Origin: an uncultured Clostridia bacterium
GTDB taxonomy: Bacteria; Bacillota; Clostridia; TANB77; CAG-508
Assembly: GCA_944392425.1 (NCBI GenBank)
Contig: CALXWM010000017.1
Coordinates: 1 to 32,330, forward strand
Length of the DNA stretch: 32,330 bases
Reading direction: 5' to 3'
Shown: one piece after another, positions 5,447 through 14,427 of the stretch
How positions within the stretch are numbered: the first letter of the stretch is position 1
How the letters are laid out: every line of letters begins with the position of its first letter
Notes under the pieces: model-generated
What the model was told of the DNA's origin: nothing
The model's database searches: none
Seen by the model: the letters and a program-made list of their open reading frames with translations, nothing else
Made by a program: the position numbers and the translations under genes

Positions 5447-6880
5447 CTACAATATATTTTTCAATACTATTGTTTTCATTCTGCTCATTTCTTGAAGAGT
5501 TGTAAGAACACCCTCATTTCCTATACCACTATGTTTCCATCCACCAAATGGCATTTCGAATGAACGATAGAAGCTTGCTCCATTTACTACTGCTCCACCA
5601 CATTCAAGTTTATTTGCTATTTTTACTCCTCTTGAATAGTCTTTTGTTACTACACATCCACATAGGCCATAAGAAGATTGGTTAGCAATTTCAATTGCTT
5701 CTTCTTCAGTGTCAAATCCTATAACTGGGATTACTGGTCCAAAGATTTCCATATCTTTTGCTACGTCCATGTCTTTTGTAACATTATCTAATATTGTTGG
5801 ATAGTAGTATGCTCCTTCTCTCTTACCTCCACATACTAAAGTAGCTCCTTGTTCAATTGTTTTATTTACAAATTGTTCTACTCTTTCTGCTGCAGGAACA
5901 TTTATAAGTGGTCCCATATCTGTATCCATTTTTGATGGGTCTCCAACTTTTAAGTTAGATATAACTTCTTTCATTCTATCTATAAATTCTTGTTTTCTAG
6001 AATTATGTATTAAGAATCTCTTTGATGCACAACACACTTGTCCACCATTATATAATCTTCCCCAGATAGTTTCCTTAACTGCTAAATCCATATCTCCATC
6101 TTCTAAGAATATGAATGCGTCATTTCCACCTAATTCAAGCATTACATGTGTTAGGTTTTTAGAACATGTTCCCATTGTTTGAATTCCGGCTCCTGTACTT
6201 CCTGTTAGTGAAACTAAATGAACTCCTGGATGTCCTGCTAGTTCTTGCCCTACTGTTGGTCCATCTCCTGTAAGTAATTGTATTGTACCTGCTGGTACAC
6301 CTGCTTCAATCATTAATTTTACATATTCTGTAAGTGTAAGTGGATTATAGTTTGATGGTTTTACTATTATACTATTTCCCATAAGTAGTGCAGGTGGTAC
6401 TTTTTGACAGAATAAGTCACTTGGGAAGTTGAATGGCAATATTGCTGCAACTACACCTATTGGTTGTCTAACAGTTATTTGCATTGTTTTTTCTTGGCCT
6501 GCTTCTTGTCCTGCTGGTATTGATTCATTATATAAATGTTTTGCTCTTTCAACAAATGCAGTAGCACCAATTCTTACATTTGCTATTTCTGCGATAGCTT
6601 CTTTTATTGGTTTTCCAGTTTCTGCTGATAATAATTTTGCTAATTTGTCTTTATCTCTTTCTACTAAATCAATAAATTTGTATATTTTGTCTGCTCTTTC
6701 ATGAAGTGGAACTTCCGCCCATTTCTTTTGTTCTATTTCAGCTACTCTTACAGCTTCATTTACATCTTCTTGTGTACAGTTTGGAACTGTATCTATAAGT
6801 TCTCCAGTTGCTGGATTAGTTACTTCAATAACCTTTCCTTCTGATGCATCTCTCCATTCATAACCTATTAAATTCTTCAT
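5447..6880 (-). CDS. NAD(P)-dependent aldehyde dehydrogenase
   Basis: A 477-residue ALDH-superfamily enzyme that oxidises an aldehyde to an acid with NAD(P)+. It has the oxyanion asparagine N151 in PFNFP, the cofactor lysine in IVKPS, the GSTGAG cofactor loop (227-232), the general base E249 in LELGG and the nucleophile C283 in NGGQVC. The tail MPFGGWKHSGIGNEG is typical of succinate-semialdehyde or lactaldehyde-type members. Substrate cannot be fixed from sequence; a GapN-type or succinate-semialdehyde role are both possible. Full length and intact. AGGAAAG lies upstream of the start. The FIST-domain gene precedes it on the same strand with a 117-bp gap, so co-transcription from the FIST promoter is plausible. 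Confidence 0.9.
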   Translation of the reverse strand: MKNLIGYEWRDASEGKVIEVTNPATGELIDTVPNCTQEDVNEAVRVAEIEQKKWAEVPLHERADKIYKFIDLVERDKDKLAKLLSAETGKPIKEAIAEIANVRIGATAFVERAKHLYNESIPAGQEAGQEKTMQITVRQPIGVVAAILPFNFPSDLFCQKVPPALLMGNSIIVKPSNYNPLTLTEYVKLMIEAGVPAGTIQLLTGDGPTVGQELAGHPGVHLVSLTGSTGAGIQTMGTCSKNLTHVMLELGGNDAFIFLEDGDMDLAVKETIWGRLYNGGQVCCASKRFLIHNSRKQEFIDRMKEVISNLKVGDPSKMDTDMGPLINVPAAERVEQFVNKTIEQGATLVCGGKREGAYYYPTILDNVTKDMDVAKDMEIFGPVIPVIGFDTEEEAIEIANQSSYGLCGCVVTKDYSRGVKIANKLECGGAVVNGASFYRSFEMPFGGWKHSGIGNEGVLTTLQEMSRMKTIVLKNIL

Positions 6881-6997
6881 ACCTATTTTCTTTCCTTTCT
6901 CACCTTGTATAGAGGTTGTTTCCTCTTTATAGGCAATTATTTCTTTATTGGAATTTATTTCTAAGTTTTTAGTCCTACTTGGGTCTTCCCCTTCTCT

Positions 6998-8164
6998 TCA
7001 TTTACTAAATGCTGTGAATGAAAGCATTAAACCTCCACAAGTATTTGCTCCATGGTCTTTTAATCCATATTCTCCGAATGTAAATATTGTAATGAATGGT
7101 ACACCTTTAGCTTCTTTCTTAAGTTGTTTTACAACTTCATCAATTCTATCTCCTATTCCTAATCTTCTTCCTCCACAATGTACTAATAGATAAGCTCCAA
7201 CATCTTTTCCCATTTCTTTGTTAAGTTCTTTCATTGTGTCTCCTGTTGATTTTATTAATTCATCAACACTTGCTTGCATTTGAATAACTGCTGTATTTAA
7301 AGCAACATGATTTCCTACATTTATTGAGTAGTCTTTATTTGCTGACATTGGGTGACGAATTGCAACTAAATCTCCAAGTCTATCTTTTACTCCTAAAGGT
7401 TCTGTAACTGATTGCAAAAGTAAATTTCCACCTTCAATATCTTTTAACTTTTTACCTGTCCAAGTTGCGTATTTTTTAAGGGCTGGAACACCATCTATTT
7501 CAACAATTGTTCTCTTTCCTTTTAATTTTGTAATGATACCTGCGTTGCCTGTTTCATGATATGCTCCTGTATAAACATTTGCCATTTTCTTGTCTGTATA
7601 GAAAAATGCTACTGCTACACCATCAGAAAATACTGTATCACCAGTAAATATGCTCCATTTACCTTCAACTGTATTATCTGCTGCACTTCCACCAAAGAAA
7701 GGTACTCTACCAATTACATCTTCAATACCTTTTAAATAATCTTCTTCTTCTCCTGGTGATGCAACCATATAGAAGTATTCTGGTGCAAAGTCTAATCCTG
7801 CATTTTTCATAGCTTCTTCAGCCACTAATCTACCTGTTTCTCTAGCTGTTTTTTGCTTTTTATATCCTGCAACACCCACTGTTGTGTCTGGATCACCTAA
7901 AGCTAGCATTCCTACAAATCCATTTTCTGATGAAATAAATCCATCTGGTACTATAATACCAGCACTTGATGTACAGCCTATAATAGGAGCTGTTCCAAGT
8001 TCAGCCTTTGCTCCCTCTAAAACTTTTTCTACATCATTATCTACTGATGTATATAAAAATGCAACTTTTGTTTGCATCAAATCTTTAACTGCATTTTTTG
8101 CAGTCTCTTGTCCTGCTTTGTAACTGTCTTTATTTGTGCTATATGCAACATTTGATTTTAGCAT
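6998..8164 (-). CDS. FIST domain-containing sensor protein
   Basis: A 388-residue protein with an N-terminal FIST_N domain (VAFLYTS, then IIGCTSSAG around residue 65) and a C-terminal FIST_C domain (FGGSAADN; ending AYLLVHCGGRR and the FGEYG...GANTCGGLM block). FIST domains are predicted small-ligand sensors, often for amino acids, usually attached to signalling outputs. Here no kinase, cyclase or chemotaxis domain is fused, so it stands alone in the cytoplasm. GGAGG sits 7 bases before the ATG, and a consensus promoter with a nearby palindrome lies upstream. The aldehyde dehydrogenase follows on the same strand. A link between sensing and that enzyme is inference. Confidence 0.88.
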   Translation of the reverse strand: MLKSNVAYSTNKDSYKAGQETAKNAVKDLMQTKVAFLYTSVDNDVEKVLEGAKAELGTAPIIGCTSSAGIIVPDGFISSENGFVGMLALGDPDTTVGVAGYKKQKTARETGRLVAEEAMKNAGLDFAPEYFYMVASPGEEEDYLKGIEDVIGRVPFFGGSAADNTVEGKWSIFTGDTVFSDGVAVAFFYTDKKMANVYTGAYHETGNAGIITKLKGKRTIVEIDGVPALKKYATWTGKKLKDIEGGNLLLQSVTEPLGVKDRLGDLVAIRHPMSANKDYSINVGNHVALNTAVIQMQASVDELIKSTGDTMKELNKEMGKDVGAYLLVHCGGRRLGIGDRIDEVVKQLKKEAKGVPFITIFTFGEYGLKDHGANTCGGLMLSFTAFSK

Positions 8165-8197
8165 AAATATTTCCTCCTTCGTATCAATATTTTCTTC

Positions 8198-8254
8198 ATT
8201 ATATTTTAAAATTCGACTTTTTTCAACAAATTTAATATTACATTTTTGTAATAT
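8198..8254 (-). promoter_or_regulatory. Promoter of the FIST gene with upstream palindrome
   Basis: On the minus strand TTGAAA (8221-8226) and TATAAT (8198-8203) are 17 bp apart. Immediately upstream lies the perfect inverted repeat ATATTACA-TTTT-TGTAATAT (8235-8254), placed as an operator or activator site would be. Confidence 0.65.
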
Positions 8255-8287
8255 ATTTTACGAAAAGGACCGTCCCCAAAGTAAAAT
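8255..8287. repeat. Palindromic intergenic repeat, unit 1
   Basis: A 33-bp unit bounded by ATTTTAC and GTAAAAT with the core GGACCGTCCCC. It is one of nine units found at five intergenic loci in this window. It lies between the ileS stop codon and the FIST promoter. Confidence 0.8.
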
Positions 8288-8336
8288 TTCATTCAATTTG
8301 TGACAGTCCTATTTTGAATCATATTCCTTATAATGA

Positions 8337-11093
8337 TTATTTTTCTAAAACTTCTCTACATCTTGGGCATAAGCCATTTTCTGTATGTTCATCATACATC
8401 CAGCATCTTTCACATTTTTCGCCATCAGCATGTTCAACTTTTATACCCATTTTTTCTTCCTTACGCTTGTTTTCTTCTATTTTTAATCCAGAAACTATTA
8501 AAACTAATTTTATTAATTCTTCATTTTCTTTTAAGAAGCTGTATTCATCACTTTCTGCATAAATTGTAACTTTTGCATCTAGTGAATTTCCAATTGTTTT
8601 ATTTGCTCTTGCAAGTTCTAATTCTTTTGAAGCTACATCTTTTAGTTTTATTATTTTTTCCCATTTGTCTGACAATTCTTTGTTATCCCACATGTCTACT
8701 GGAGTTGGGTAATCTGCAAGCATTGGGCTTTCTACATTTTCTTTTGCGGTATGCTTCATAGCTTTCCAAATTTCTTCTGATGTAAATGATGTCATAGGTG
8801 TTAATATTTTTACTAAAGCGTCTAGTATATAATACATTGTTGTTTGAGCTGCTCTTCTTTCAAGCGAATCAGCTTTTGAAGTATATAATCTGTCTTTTAT
8901 TATATCTAGATAAAAGCTACTCATATCTACAACGCAGAATTGGTTTATATCATGATAGCAATTTGCAAAATCATATTCATCATAGTCTTTCGTGCAATCA
9001 CGAATTAATTTGTTAAGTCTTGTTAATGCCCATTTGTCTATTTCCATTAAATCTTCATAAGGAACTGGATTTTCTGGATCATAATCGTTTGTATTTCCTA
9101 ATATATATCTTGCTGTATTTCTTATTTTTCTATAAACATCTGAGATTCCTTTTAATATATCATCAGATAAGTTTACATCCATTGAATAATCAGCTGATAG
9201 TACCCATAGTCTTAGTATATCTGCACCATATTTTTTACATACATCTATTGGAGATACACCATTGCCTAAACTCTTAGACATTTTTCTTCCTTGTCCATCC
9301 ACAACAAATCCACAGCTTAATACTTCTTTATATGGAGCTATACCTTTTGTTGCAACTGATGTAAGTAGTGATGATTGGAACCAGCCTCTATATTGGTCAT
9401 TTCCTTCAAGATATAAATCTGCTGGATAGTTTAATCCTCTTTCTACTAAAACACCTTGATGAGTTGAGCCTGAATCAAACCAAACGTCCATTATATCTGT
9501 TTCTTTTTTGAAATGAGTGCATCCACATTTAGCACATTTTGCATTTTCTGGCATAAGTTTCTCTACTTCTTTTGCCCACCATGCATTTGAACCTTCTTTT
9601 CCAAATATATCTTGGATTTTCTTTATAGATTCTTTTGTAACATAAGGTTCTCCGCAGTCTTTACAATAGAATATTGGAAGTGGAACACCCCATGTACGTT
9701 GTCTAGATATGCACCAATCATTTCTGCCTTTTATCATTTCAGTCATTCTTTCTTCGCCCCATGATGGATGCCATTTAACTGTTTTTATAGCTTTTAAAAC
9801 TTCGTTTCTAAATCCATCAACTGATGCAAACCATTGTGGTGTTGCTCTGAATATGATTGGATTTTTACATCTCCAGCAATGTGGATATGAGTGCATAATT
9901 TTTACTGCTTTTAATAAGTATCCTTTTTCTTCAAGCCATTTTGTTATTTCTTTATTTGATTTAGCATAGTACATTCCTGCAAAAGGTCCTGCTTCTTCTG
10001 TTTGAACACCTTTGTCATTTACTGCAACTTTTATTTCTAGTCCATCTTTTAGGCTTTGTAAATAGTCTTCTTTACCATATCCAGGTGCAGTGTGTACAGC
10101 TCCAGTACCTTCTTCTAAAGTAACATTTACTCCATCTTCTCCTCCTAAAACTACTACTGAATTTCTTTCTAGGAATGGATGTCTACATTGTACTCCTTTT
10201 AAATCTTCACCTTTAAATGTTTTTAAAACTTTGTAATCTTCTATTTCAACAAGTTTCATAACTTTTTCTACTAAATCGCTTGCTATAACTAGGTTACCTA
10301 CACATGTTTTAACTAGACTATATTCAAAATCTGGTCCAACAGTAATTGCCATATTTCCAGGTAATGTCCAAGGGGTAGTTGTCCATATTACAATATAAGT
10401 ATTTTCATCTTCTAATACGCATTTTCCTTCTACTACTGGAAATTTAACATATATAGAAGTTGATTCAACATCTTTGTATTCTATTTCTGCTTCTGCTAAT
10501 GCTGTTTCGCAGTCAGTACACCAATAAACAGGTTTTAATCCTTTATATATATATCCTTTTTGATACATATCTCCAAATACGCCAATTTGTCTAGATTCCA
10601 TTTTAGGGTCATAAGTAATATATGGATGTTCCCAATCTCCTAGAACTCCTAAACGTTTGAATCCTTCTGTTTGAATATCTTTATATTTTCTAGTAAAATC
10701 TTGGCAAGTATCTCTAAATTGTGTTACAGGGATTTTACTTCTATCTAGTCCTAATTTTTCAATAGCTTTCTTTTCAGTTGGCATACCATGAGTATCATAC
10801 CCCGGTACATATGGTGAATAAAAGCCTTTCATTGACTTATATCTAACTATTGTATCTTTTAGAATTTTATTTAGGGCATGTCCTGCATGTATTTCTCCAT
10901 TTGCATATGGAGGTCCATCGTGAAGTACAAAGCTTGGATGTCCTTCATTCTTCTTTAGAACTTTTTCATACAAACCATTTTCAAAAACATTTTCTAATAT
11001 ACCTGGTTCTTTTTCAGGTAAATTTCCTCTCATAGGAAAACCTGTTTTTGGTAAGTTAAGTGTTTGACTATAATCTTTCTTTTCTTTTTCCAT
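8337..11093 (-). CDS. ileS: Isoleucine--tRNA ligase
   Basis: A 918-residue class I aminoacyl-tRNA synthetase that charges tRNA-Ile. The HIGH motif appears as HAGH (69-72) after DGPPYANGEI, and KMSKS lies near residue 604 in GRKMSKSLGNG. The editing (CP1) domain lies between them, with TTTPWTLPGN. The C-terminus keeps a zinc knuckle, CERCWMYDEHTENGLCPRC, as in the shorter bacterial type. Length is normal and the frame intact. GGAGGT lies 5 bases before the ATG. Expression is controlled by the T-box leader at 11224-11508, whose specifier codon reads ATC. A palindromic repeat cluster is inserted between the T-box terminator and the ribosome binding site. Confidence 0.97.
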   Translation of the reverse strand: MEKEKKDYSQTLNLPKTGFPMRGNLPEKEPGILENVFENGLYEKVLKKNEGHPSFVLHDGPPYANGEIHAGHALNKILKDTIVRYKSMKGFYSPYVPGYDTHGMPTEKKAIEKLGLDRSKIPVTQFRDTCQDFTRKYKDIQTEGFKRLGVLGDWEHPYITYDPKMESRQIGVFGDMYQKGYIYKGLKPVYWCTDCETALAEAEIEYKDVESTSIYVKFPVVEGKCVLEDENTYIVIWTTTPWTLPGNMAITVGPDFEYSLVKTCVGNLVIASDLVEKVMKLVEIEDYKVLKTFKGEDLKGVQCRHPFLERNSVVVLGGEDGVNVTLEEGTGAVHTAPGYGKEDYLQSLKDGLEIKVAVNDKGVQTEEAGPFAGMYYAKSNKEITKWLEEKGYLLKAVKIMHSYPHCWRCKNPIIFRATPQWFASVDGFRNEVLKAIKTVKWHPSWGEERMTEMIKGRNDWCISRQRTWGVPLPIFYCKDCGEPYVTKESIKKIQDIFGKEGSNAWWAKEVEKLMPENAKCAKCGCTHFKKETDIMDVWFDSGSTHQGVLVERGLNYPADLYLEGNDQYRGWFQSSLLTSVATKGIAPYKEVLSCGFVVDGQGRKMSKSLGNGVSPIDVCKKYGADILRLWVLSADYSMDVNLSDDILKGISDVYRKIRNTARYILGNTNDYDPENPVPYEDLMEIDKWALTRLNKLIRDCTKDYDEYDFANCYHDINQFCVVDMSSFYLDIIKDRLYTSKADSLERRAAQTTMYYILDALVKILTPMTSFTSEEIWKAMKHTAKENVESPMLADYPTPVDMWDNKELSDKWEKIIKLKDVASKELELARANKTIGNSLDAKVTIYAESDEYSFLKENEELIKLVLIVSGLKIEENKRKEEKMGIKVEHADGEKCERCWMYDEHTENGLCPRCREVLEK

Positions 11094-11132
11094 AATTACC
11101 TCCTTGAATTTTTGGTGATGCTGGCAGTTGTA

Positions 11133-11227
11133 TTTTCCGTTGGGGACGGTCCTTTTCGTAAAATATTTTACGATGGGGACGGACCAAAAAGTAAAATTTT
11201 ACGAAAAGGACCGTCCCCAACGGAAAA
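11133..11227. repeat. Palindromic repeat cluster, three units, in the ileS leader
   Basis: Perfect 32-bp arms (11133-11164 and 11196-11227) enclose a central unit (11165-11197) with the same ATTTTAC/GTAAAAT ends. The outer end of the right arm overlaps the T-run of the T-box terminator; the left arm stops about 25 bp before the ileS ribosome binding site. The cluster would form a long hairpin in the ileS mRNA leader. Confidence 0.88.
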
Positions 11228-11508
11228 AGACCCCATCCTTTTAGGACGAAGTCTTTCCGCGGTACCACCTAATTTAAAAGAATTTATATATTATATAATC
11301 TTTATAATTAACTTTTTAGATTATACTATTCTTTTCTCTTTAATATCTTTAACGCAGATTTACGACTTAAACTAATAACAACTGTTTTCGTTTAAGCAAC
11401 ATATAAGTGATAATAAATAAATAGTTTCTTACTAGCATCTCACCGCCACTAGCTCTCTTGGAAGGCTTGTTTATTTACCGTGTCTTATATATAGTTTTTA
11501 TTTATGAT
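11224..11508 (-). ncRNA. T-box riboswitch (tRNA-Ile specific)
   Basis: The minus-strand leader holds the conserved T-box AGGTGGTACCGCGG (11270-11257), which pairs with the acceptor end of uncharged tRNA. A terminator follows directly: a 13-bp stem 11256-11244 with 11238-11226, then a T-run. Stem I is marked by the distal AGAGAGCTAGTGGCGGTGAG element (about 11456-11437). TAAATAAA pairs with TTTATTTA below it, followed by ATC then A at 11411-11409, read as the isoleucine specifier codon. Uncharged tRNA-Ile would stabilise the antiterminator and turn on ileS. Confidence 0.93.
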
Positions 11509-11514
11509 ATGACT

Positions 11515-11544
11515 ATTTTACAACAAATTATGTAAAAAAGTCAA
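11515..11544 (-). promoter_or_regulatory. Promoter of the T-box/ileS transcript
   Basis: On the minus strand TTGACT (11539-11544) and TAAAAT (11515-11520) are separated by 18 bp, just past the pgi stop codon. ileS is therefore transcribed separately from pgi. Confidence 0.7.
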
Positions 11545-11555
11545 TAGTTTATTAT

Positions 11556-12860
11556 TTATTTTTCTTCATATCCTGGCTTTTTTAATAACTTAAACATATT
11601 TGTTTTGTATTTTTCAACACCTGGTTGATTAAATGGATTAACTTCTAATAACTCTGCTGACATAGCACATGCTTTTTCAAAAAAGTATATTAGCTCGCCT
11701 AATGTTTTTTCATCTAATCTATCTATATGAATTACTATATTTGGTACATTACCTTCTGAATGAGCTTTTATTGTTCCTTCCATTGCCATTTTGTTCACAT
11801 AGCTTAGTTTTTTTCCATATAAATAGTTTAAATTGTCTAAATTATCCTCATCCATATTTATGGTAATGTCTGTGTTTGATTTTTCTATATCTATAACTGT
11901 TTCAAATAATATTTTTCTTCCTTCTTGAATATATTGTCCAAGAGAATGTAAATCTGTTGTAAATTCTGCTCCTGCTGGGAATAGTCCTTTTTCGTCTTTT
12001 CCTTCACTTTCTCCAAATAATTGTTTCCACCATTCTATAAAATAATGCATTCTTGGGTTGTATGAAACTAGCATTTCTATTGATTTGTCTTTTTCATATA
12101 ATAAATTTCGTGCAACTGCATATTGATAGCATTGGTTATATTCTAAAGAACTATCTGAGTACTTATCTTCAGCTATTCTCGCGCCTTCCATTAATTTATC
12201 TATATTTACTCCACTTGCTGCAATTGGCAAAAGCCCTACTGCTGTTAATACTGAAAATCTTCCTCCTACATCGTCTGGAATTACAAATTGCTCATAGCCT
12301 TCTGAATCTGCTAATTGTTTTAATGCTCCTTTTTTCTTATCTGTTGTAACGTATATTCTTTTTCTTGCTTCTTTAATTCCATATTTTCCTTCTAGAATTT
12401 CTCTAAAAATTCTAAAAGCTATTGCTGGCTCAGTTGTTGTTCCAGATTTTGAAATTACATTTATGCTAAAATCTTTTCCCTGTAATACATCTATAACATC
12501 ATTAACATAGTCAGGACTTAAATTATTTCCCACAAATATAATATGTGGTTTTTCATCTTTCATTTGTGAAAACGAGCTATGTAAAGCTTCAATAACAGCT
12601 CTAGCTCCTAAATATGACCCACCAATTCCTATGACTAGTAAAATATCTGAATCTTCTTTAATCTTTTTTGCAGATTTTTTAATTCTTTCAAATTCCTTTT
12701 TATCATATTCTGTTGGTAAATTAAGCCAACCTAAAAATTCACTTTCATCTTCTGATTTCTCTATTAATTCTTGATTTATTTCTTCTACAACACCTGAATG
12801 TTCAAGTATATCTTCCATTTTTATTTTTGATTCTTTAAAATCTAATTTAATATTTGACAT
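11556..12860 (-). CDS. pgi: Glucose-6-phosphate isomerase
   Basis: A 434-residue phosphoglucose isomerase interconverting glucose-6-phosphate and fructose-6-phosphate in glycolysis. It has [13 protein letters not shown] (about residue 77 on), the SIS-type [12 protein letters not shown] block and the family signature [18 protein letters not shown]. The C-terminal [12 protein letters not shown], with the catalytic lysine region, is present. Length fits the short bacterial form. AGGAGG lies 6 bases before the ATG, and a promoter with 17-bp spacing lies at 12890-12918. spoIIP upstream on the same strand is separated by a palindromic repeat pair, so pgi is probably transcribed on its own. Confidence 0.96.
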   Translation of the reverse strand: MSNIKLDFKESKIKMEDILEHSGVVEEINQELIEKSEDESEFLGWLNLPTEYDKKEFERIKKSAKKIKEDSDILLVIGIGGSYLGARAVIEALHSSFSQMKDEKPHIIFVGNNLSPDYVNDVIDVLQGKDFSINVISKSGTTTEPAIAFRIFREILEGKYGIKEARKRIYVTTDKKKGALKQLADSEGYEQFVIPDDVGGRFSVLTAVGLLPIAASGVNIDKLMEGARIAEDKYSDSSLEYNQCYQYAVARNLLYEKDKSIEMLVSYNPRMHYFIEWWKQLFGESEGKDEKGLFPAGAEFTTDLHSLGQYIQEGRKILFETVIDIEKSNTDITINMDEDNLDNLNYLYGKKLSYVNKMAMEGTIKAHSEGNVPNIVIHIDRLDEKTLGELIYFFEKACAMSAELLEVNPFNQPGVEKYKTNMFKLLKKPGYEEK

Positions 12861-12889
12861 TAATTTCCTCCTTTGATTTTGTTGCTACT

Positions 12890-12918
12890 ATTCTATTATA
12901 CTTTAAAATTAGTTGCAA
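12890..12918 (-). promoter_or_regulatory. Promoter of pgi
   Basis: On the minus strand TTGCAA (12913-12918) and TAGAAT (12890-12895) are 17 bp apart, about 30 bp upstream of the pgi start. Confidence 0.6.
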
Positions 12919-12947
12919 GAGTTTTTTGCATTTTTTCAATTTTGCAT

Positions 12948-13011
12948 TTTTACTTTTGGAACGGACCAAAACGTAAAATATTTTACGAAAAGGACCGTTC
13001 CAAAAGTAAAA
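12948..13011. repeat. Palindromic repeat pair after spoIIP
   Basis: Two 32-bp units head to head (12948-12979, 12980-13011). The arms are identical in inverted orientation except for a five-base difference: GGACCAAAACG on the left against GGTCCTTTTCG when the right arm is reverse-complemented. The right end abuts the spoIIP stop codon exactly. As RNA it forms a long hairpin that could end or protect the spoIIP transcript. Confidence 0.85.
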
Positions 13012-14229
13012 TTATATTTCCTCAATTATTCTTGCCAAATATTTCATCGCTCCCATGCTTTCTTCTAAAGTATTACCAGTTGAACCCACTTCTATTATGC
13101 AAGCTGCTTTTGCAACATGTTGATTATATTCTGAATTTCTTAATATTATTGGTTTAAAAAGCCCTGGATATAATTCATTTGCCTTTTGTTGAACTTTGAT
13201 AGCAAACTTTAAATTTTGTAACCAATTTGTATGTGCTGAGTTTGCACCATCTGTTCCTATTACAAACATTAATTGTGATACATATTCGTCTCCTATTTTT
13301 ACTCTTGGACCATAAGTCTCATCAGCAATTGCATCTCTATGTAGGTCTATTACTATTTCAGCATCTGGATTTGCACTTAACATGTTTTGAGCAGTAATTA
13401 AAGACCTTGAATATGAACCATTATATGCGGGATAGTCGTGGTAAGTCCTATCATGAATTACAGTACAACCATATGAATTTAAGGCTTTTTCAAGTTCATC
13501 TCCCACCCTAGATACAGAATAGTTTAAATCAATTGTTCTAAAATTACCACTAGCAGTATACTGGTATTTTTCTGTTGGAGTATAACTCTCACAAGTATGT
13601 GTATGATAAATTGCAACTTTATTTTTGTTTACTTCTACATCTGGTGTTAACATTTCTTGTGTTAATTGATAATTTGTTCCATTATTAATAAAAACCCCGT
13701 TATACTCGTCCGTATATCTTGGATTTACTCCACTGTTATCTACTTCTGTTACTGTCCAATCTAAATTGATTCCTGTTTGTGTATCATTTATTGATGTATT
13801 TTCTGTTTCATTTGTTATATTTCCTTCATTACTTAAGTTTTGATTTTTTTCATTTTCTGCTGTGTTAGTTGTTACCTCATTCGAATCGCTTTTTATAGCT
13901 TCCATAACTTCAAGTTCTGAGGAAAATGCAATCTTTGTCTGACTAGTTTTTTTACTTTCCTCTTCCGCTTTATTTATTGTTATTTGTGGTAACATATCAT
14001 CTATACAAAAAATCCACGCTTTTGATTTATTGGTATCTTTATTTGAATTATTTTCATTAACGTTGTTTTCTGTATTATTATTAAAATTTTCTATATTGTC
14101 ACCATTATTTCCTATATTACTACTATTTCCTATATTAAATACTTTTACTACTAACGCAACTGCTGTAAGTACAATCAAAATCTTTATTAAATATTTAATT
14201 AAATCTTTTACTTTAAATACTTTTATCAT
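13012..14229 (-). CDS. spoIIP: Stage II sporulation protein P (SpoIIP)
   Basis: A 405-residue sporulation cell-wall hydrolase. SpoIIP, with SpoIID and SpoIIM, cuts septal peptidoglycan during forespore engulfment. A membrane anchor occupies about residues 13-31, followed by a long Asn/Ser/Thr/Glu-rich linker (about 32-200) and the catalytic domain. That domain has YHTHTCESY (H209, H211, E214), VIDLHRD (H297) and IEVGSTGNT near the end, matching the zinc amidase/endopeptidase motifs. Expected regulation is by sigma-E, but no convincing sigma-E promoter could be read. No clear ribosome binding site precedes the ATG at 14229, so the start is less certain than the domain. It diverges from the ger operon. 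The linker is unusually asparagine-rich. Confidence 0.93.
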   Translation of the reverse strand: MIKVFKVKDLIKYLIKILIVLTAVALVVKVFNIGNSSNIGNNGDNIENFNNNTENNVNENNSNKDTNKSKAWIFCIDDMLPQITINKAEEESKKTSQTKIAFSSELEVMEAIKSDSNEVTTNTAENEKNQNLSNEGNITNETENTSINDTQTGINLDWTVTEVDNSGVNPRYTDEYNGVFINNGTNYQLTQEMLTPDVEVNKNKVAIYHTHTCESYTPTEKYQYTASGNFRTIDLNYSVSRVGDELEKALNSYGCTVIHDRTYHDYPAYNGSYSRSLITAQNMLSANPDAEIVIDLHRDAIADETYGPRVKIGDEYVSQLMFVIGTDGANSAHTNWLQNLKFAIKVQQKANELYPGLFKPIILRNSEYNQHVAKAACIIEVGSTGNTLEESMGAMKYLARIIEEI

Positions 14230-14427
14230 AATAAAAATTATATTCTTTGTACATAATTTTTATGTTATTTTAATTAAATCATTTTTTAAATATAAAAAAT
14301 GTATAAATTTTCAAATAAAGGAAAATCTAATAAAGAAATGCAAATTAAAAATGCAAAACTGTTAAAATAATTAAACTTAAATATGGAAAGATTTGTCTAT
14401 ATTTAATAAATTATTAAGTGAGGATTT

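Noticed and set aside
11064-11375. Open frames on both strands over the ileS leader
   Set aside because: They cross the palindromic repeats and the T-box, whose RNA structure explains the region.
14230-14427. Sigma-E and sigma-G promoters between spoIIP and the ger operon
   Set aside because: Only weak partial matches could be read in this AT-rich gap, so none is annotated.
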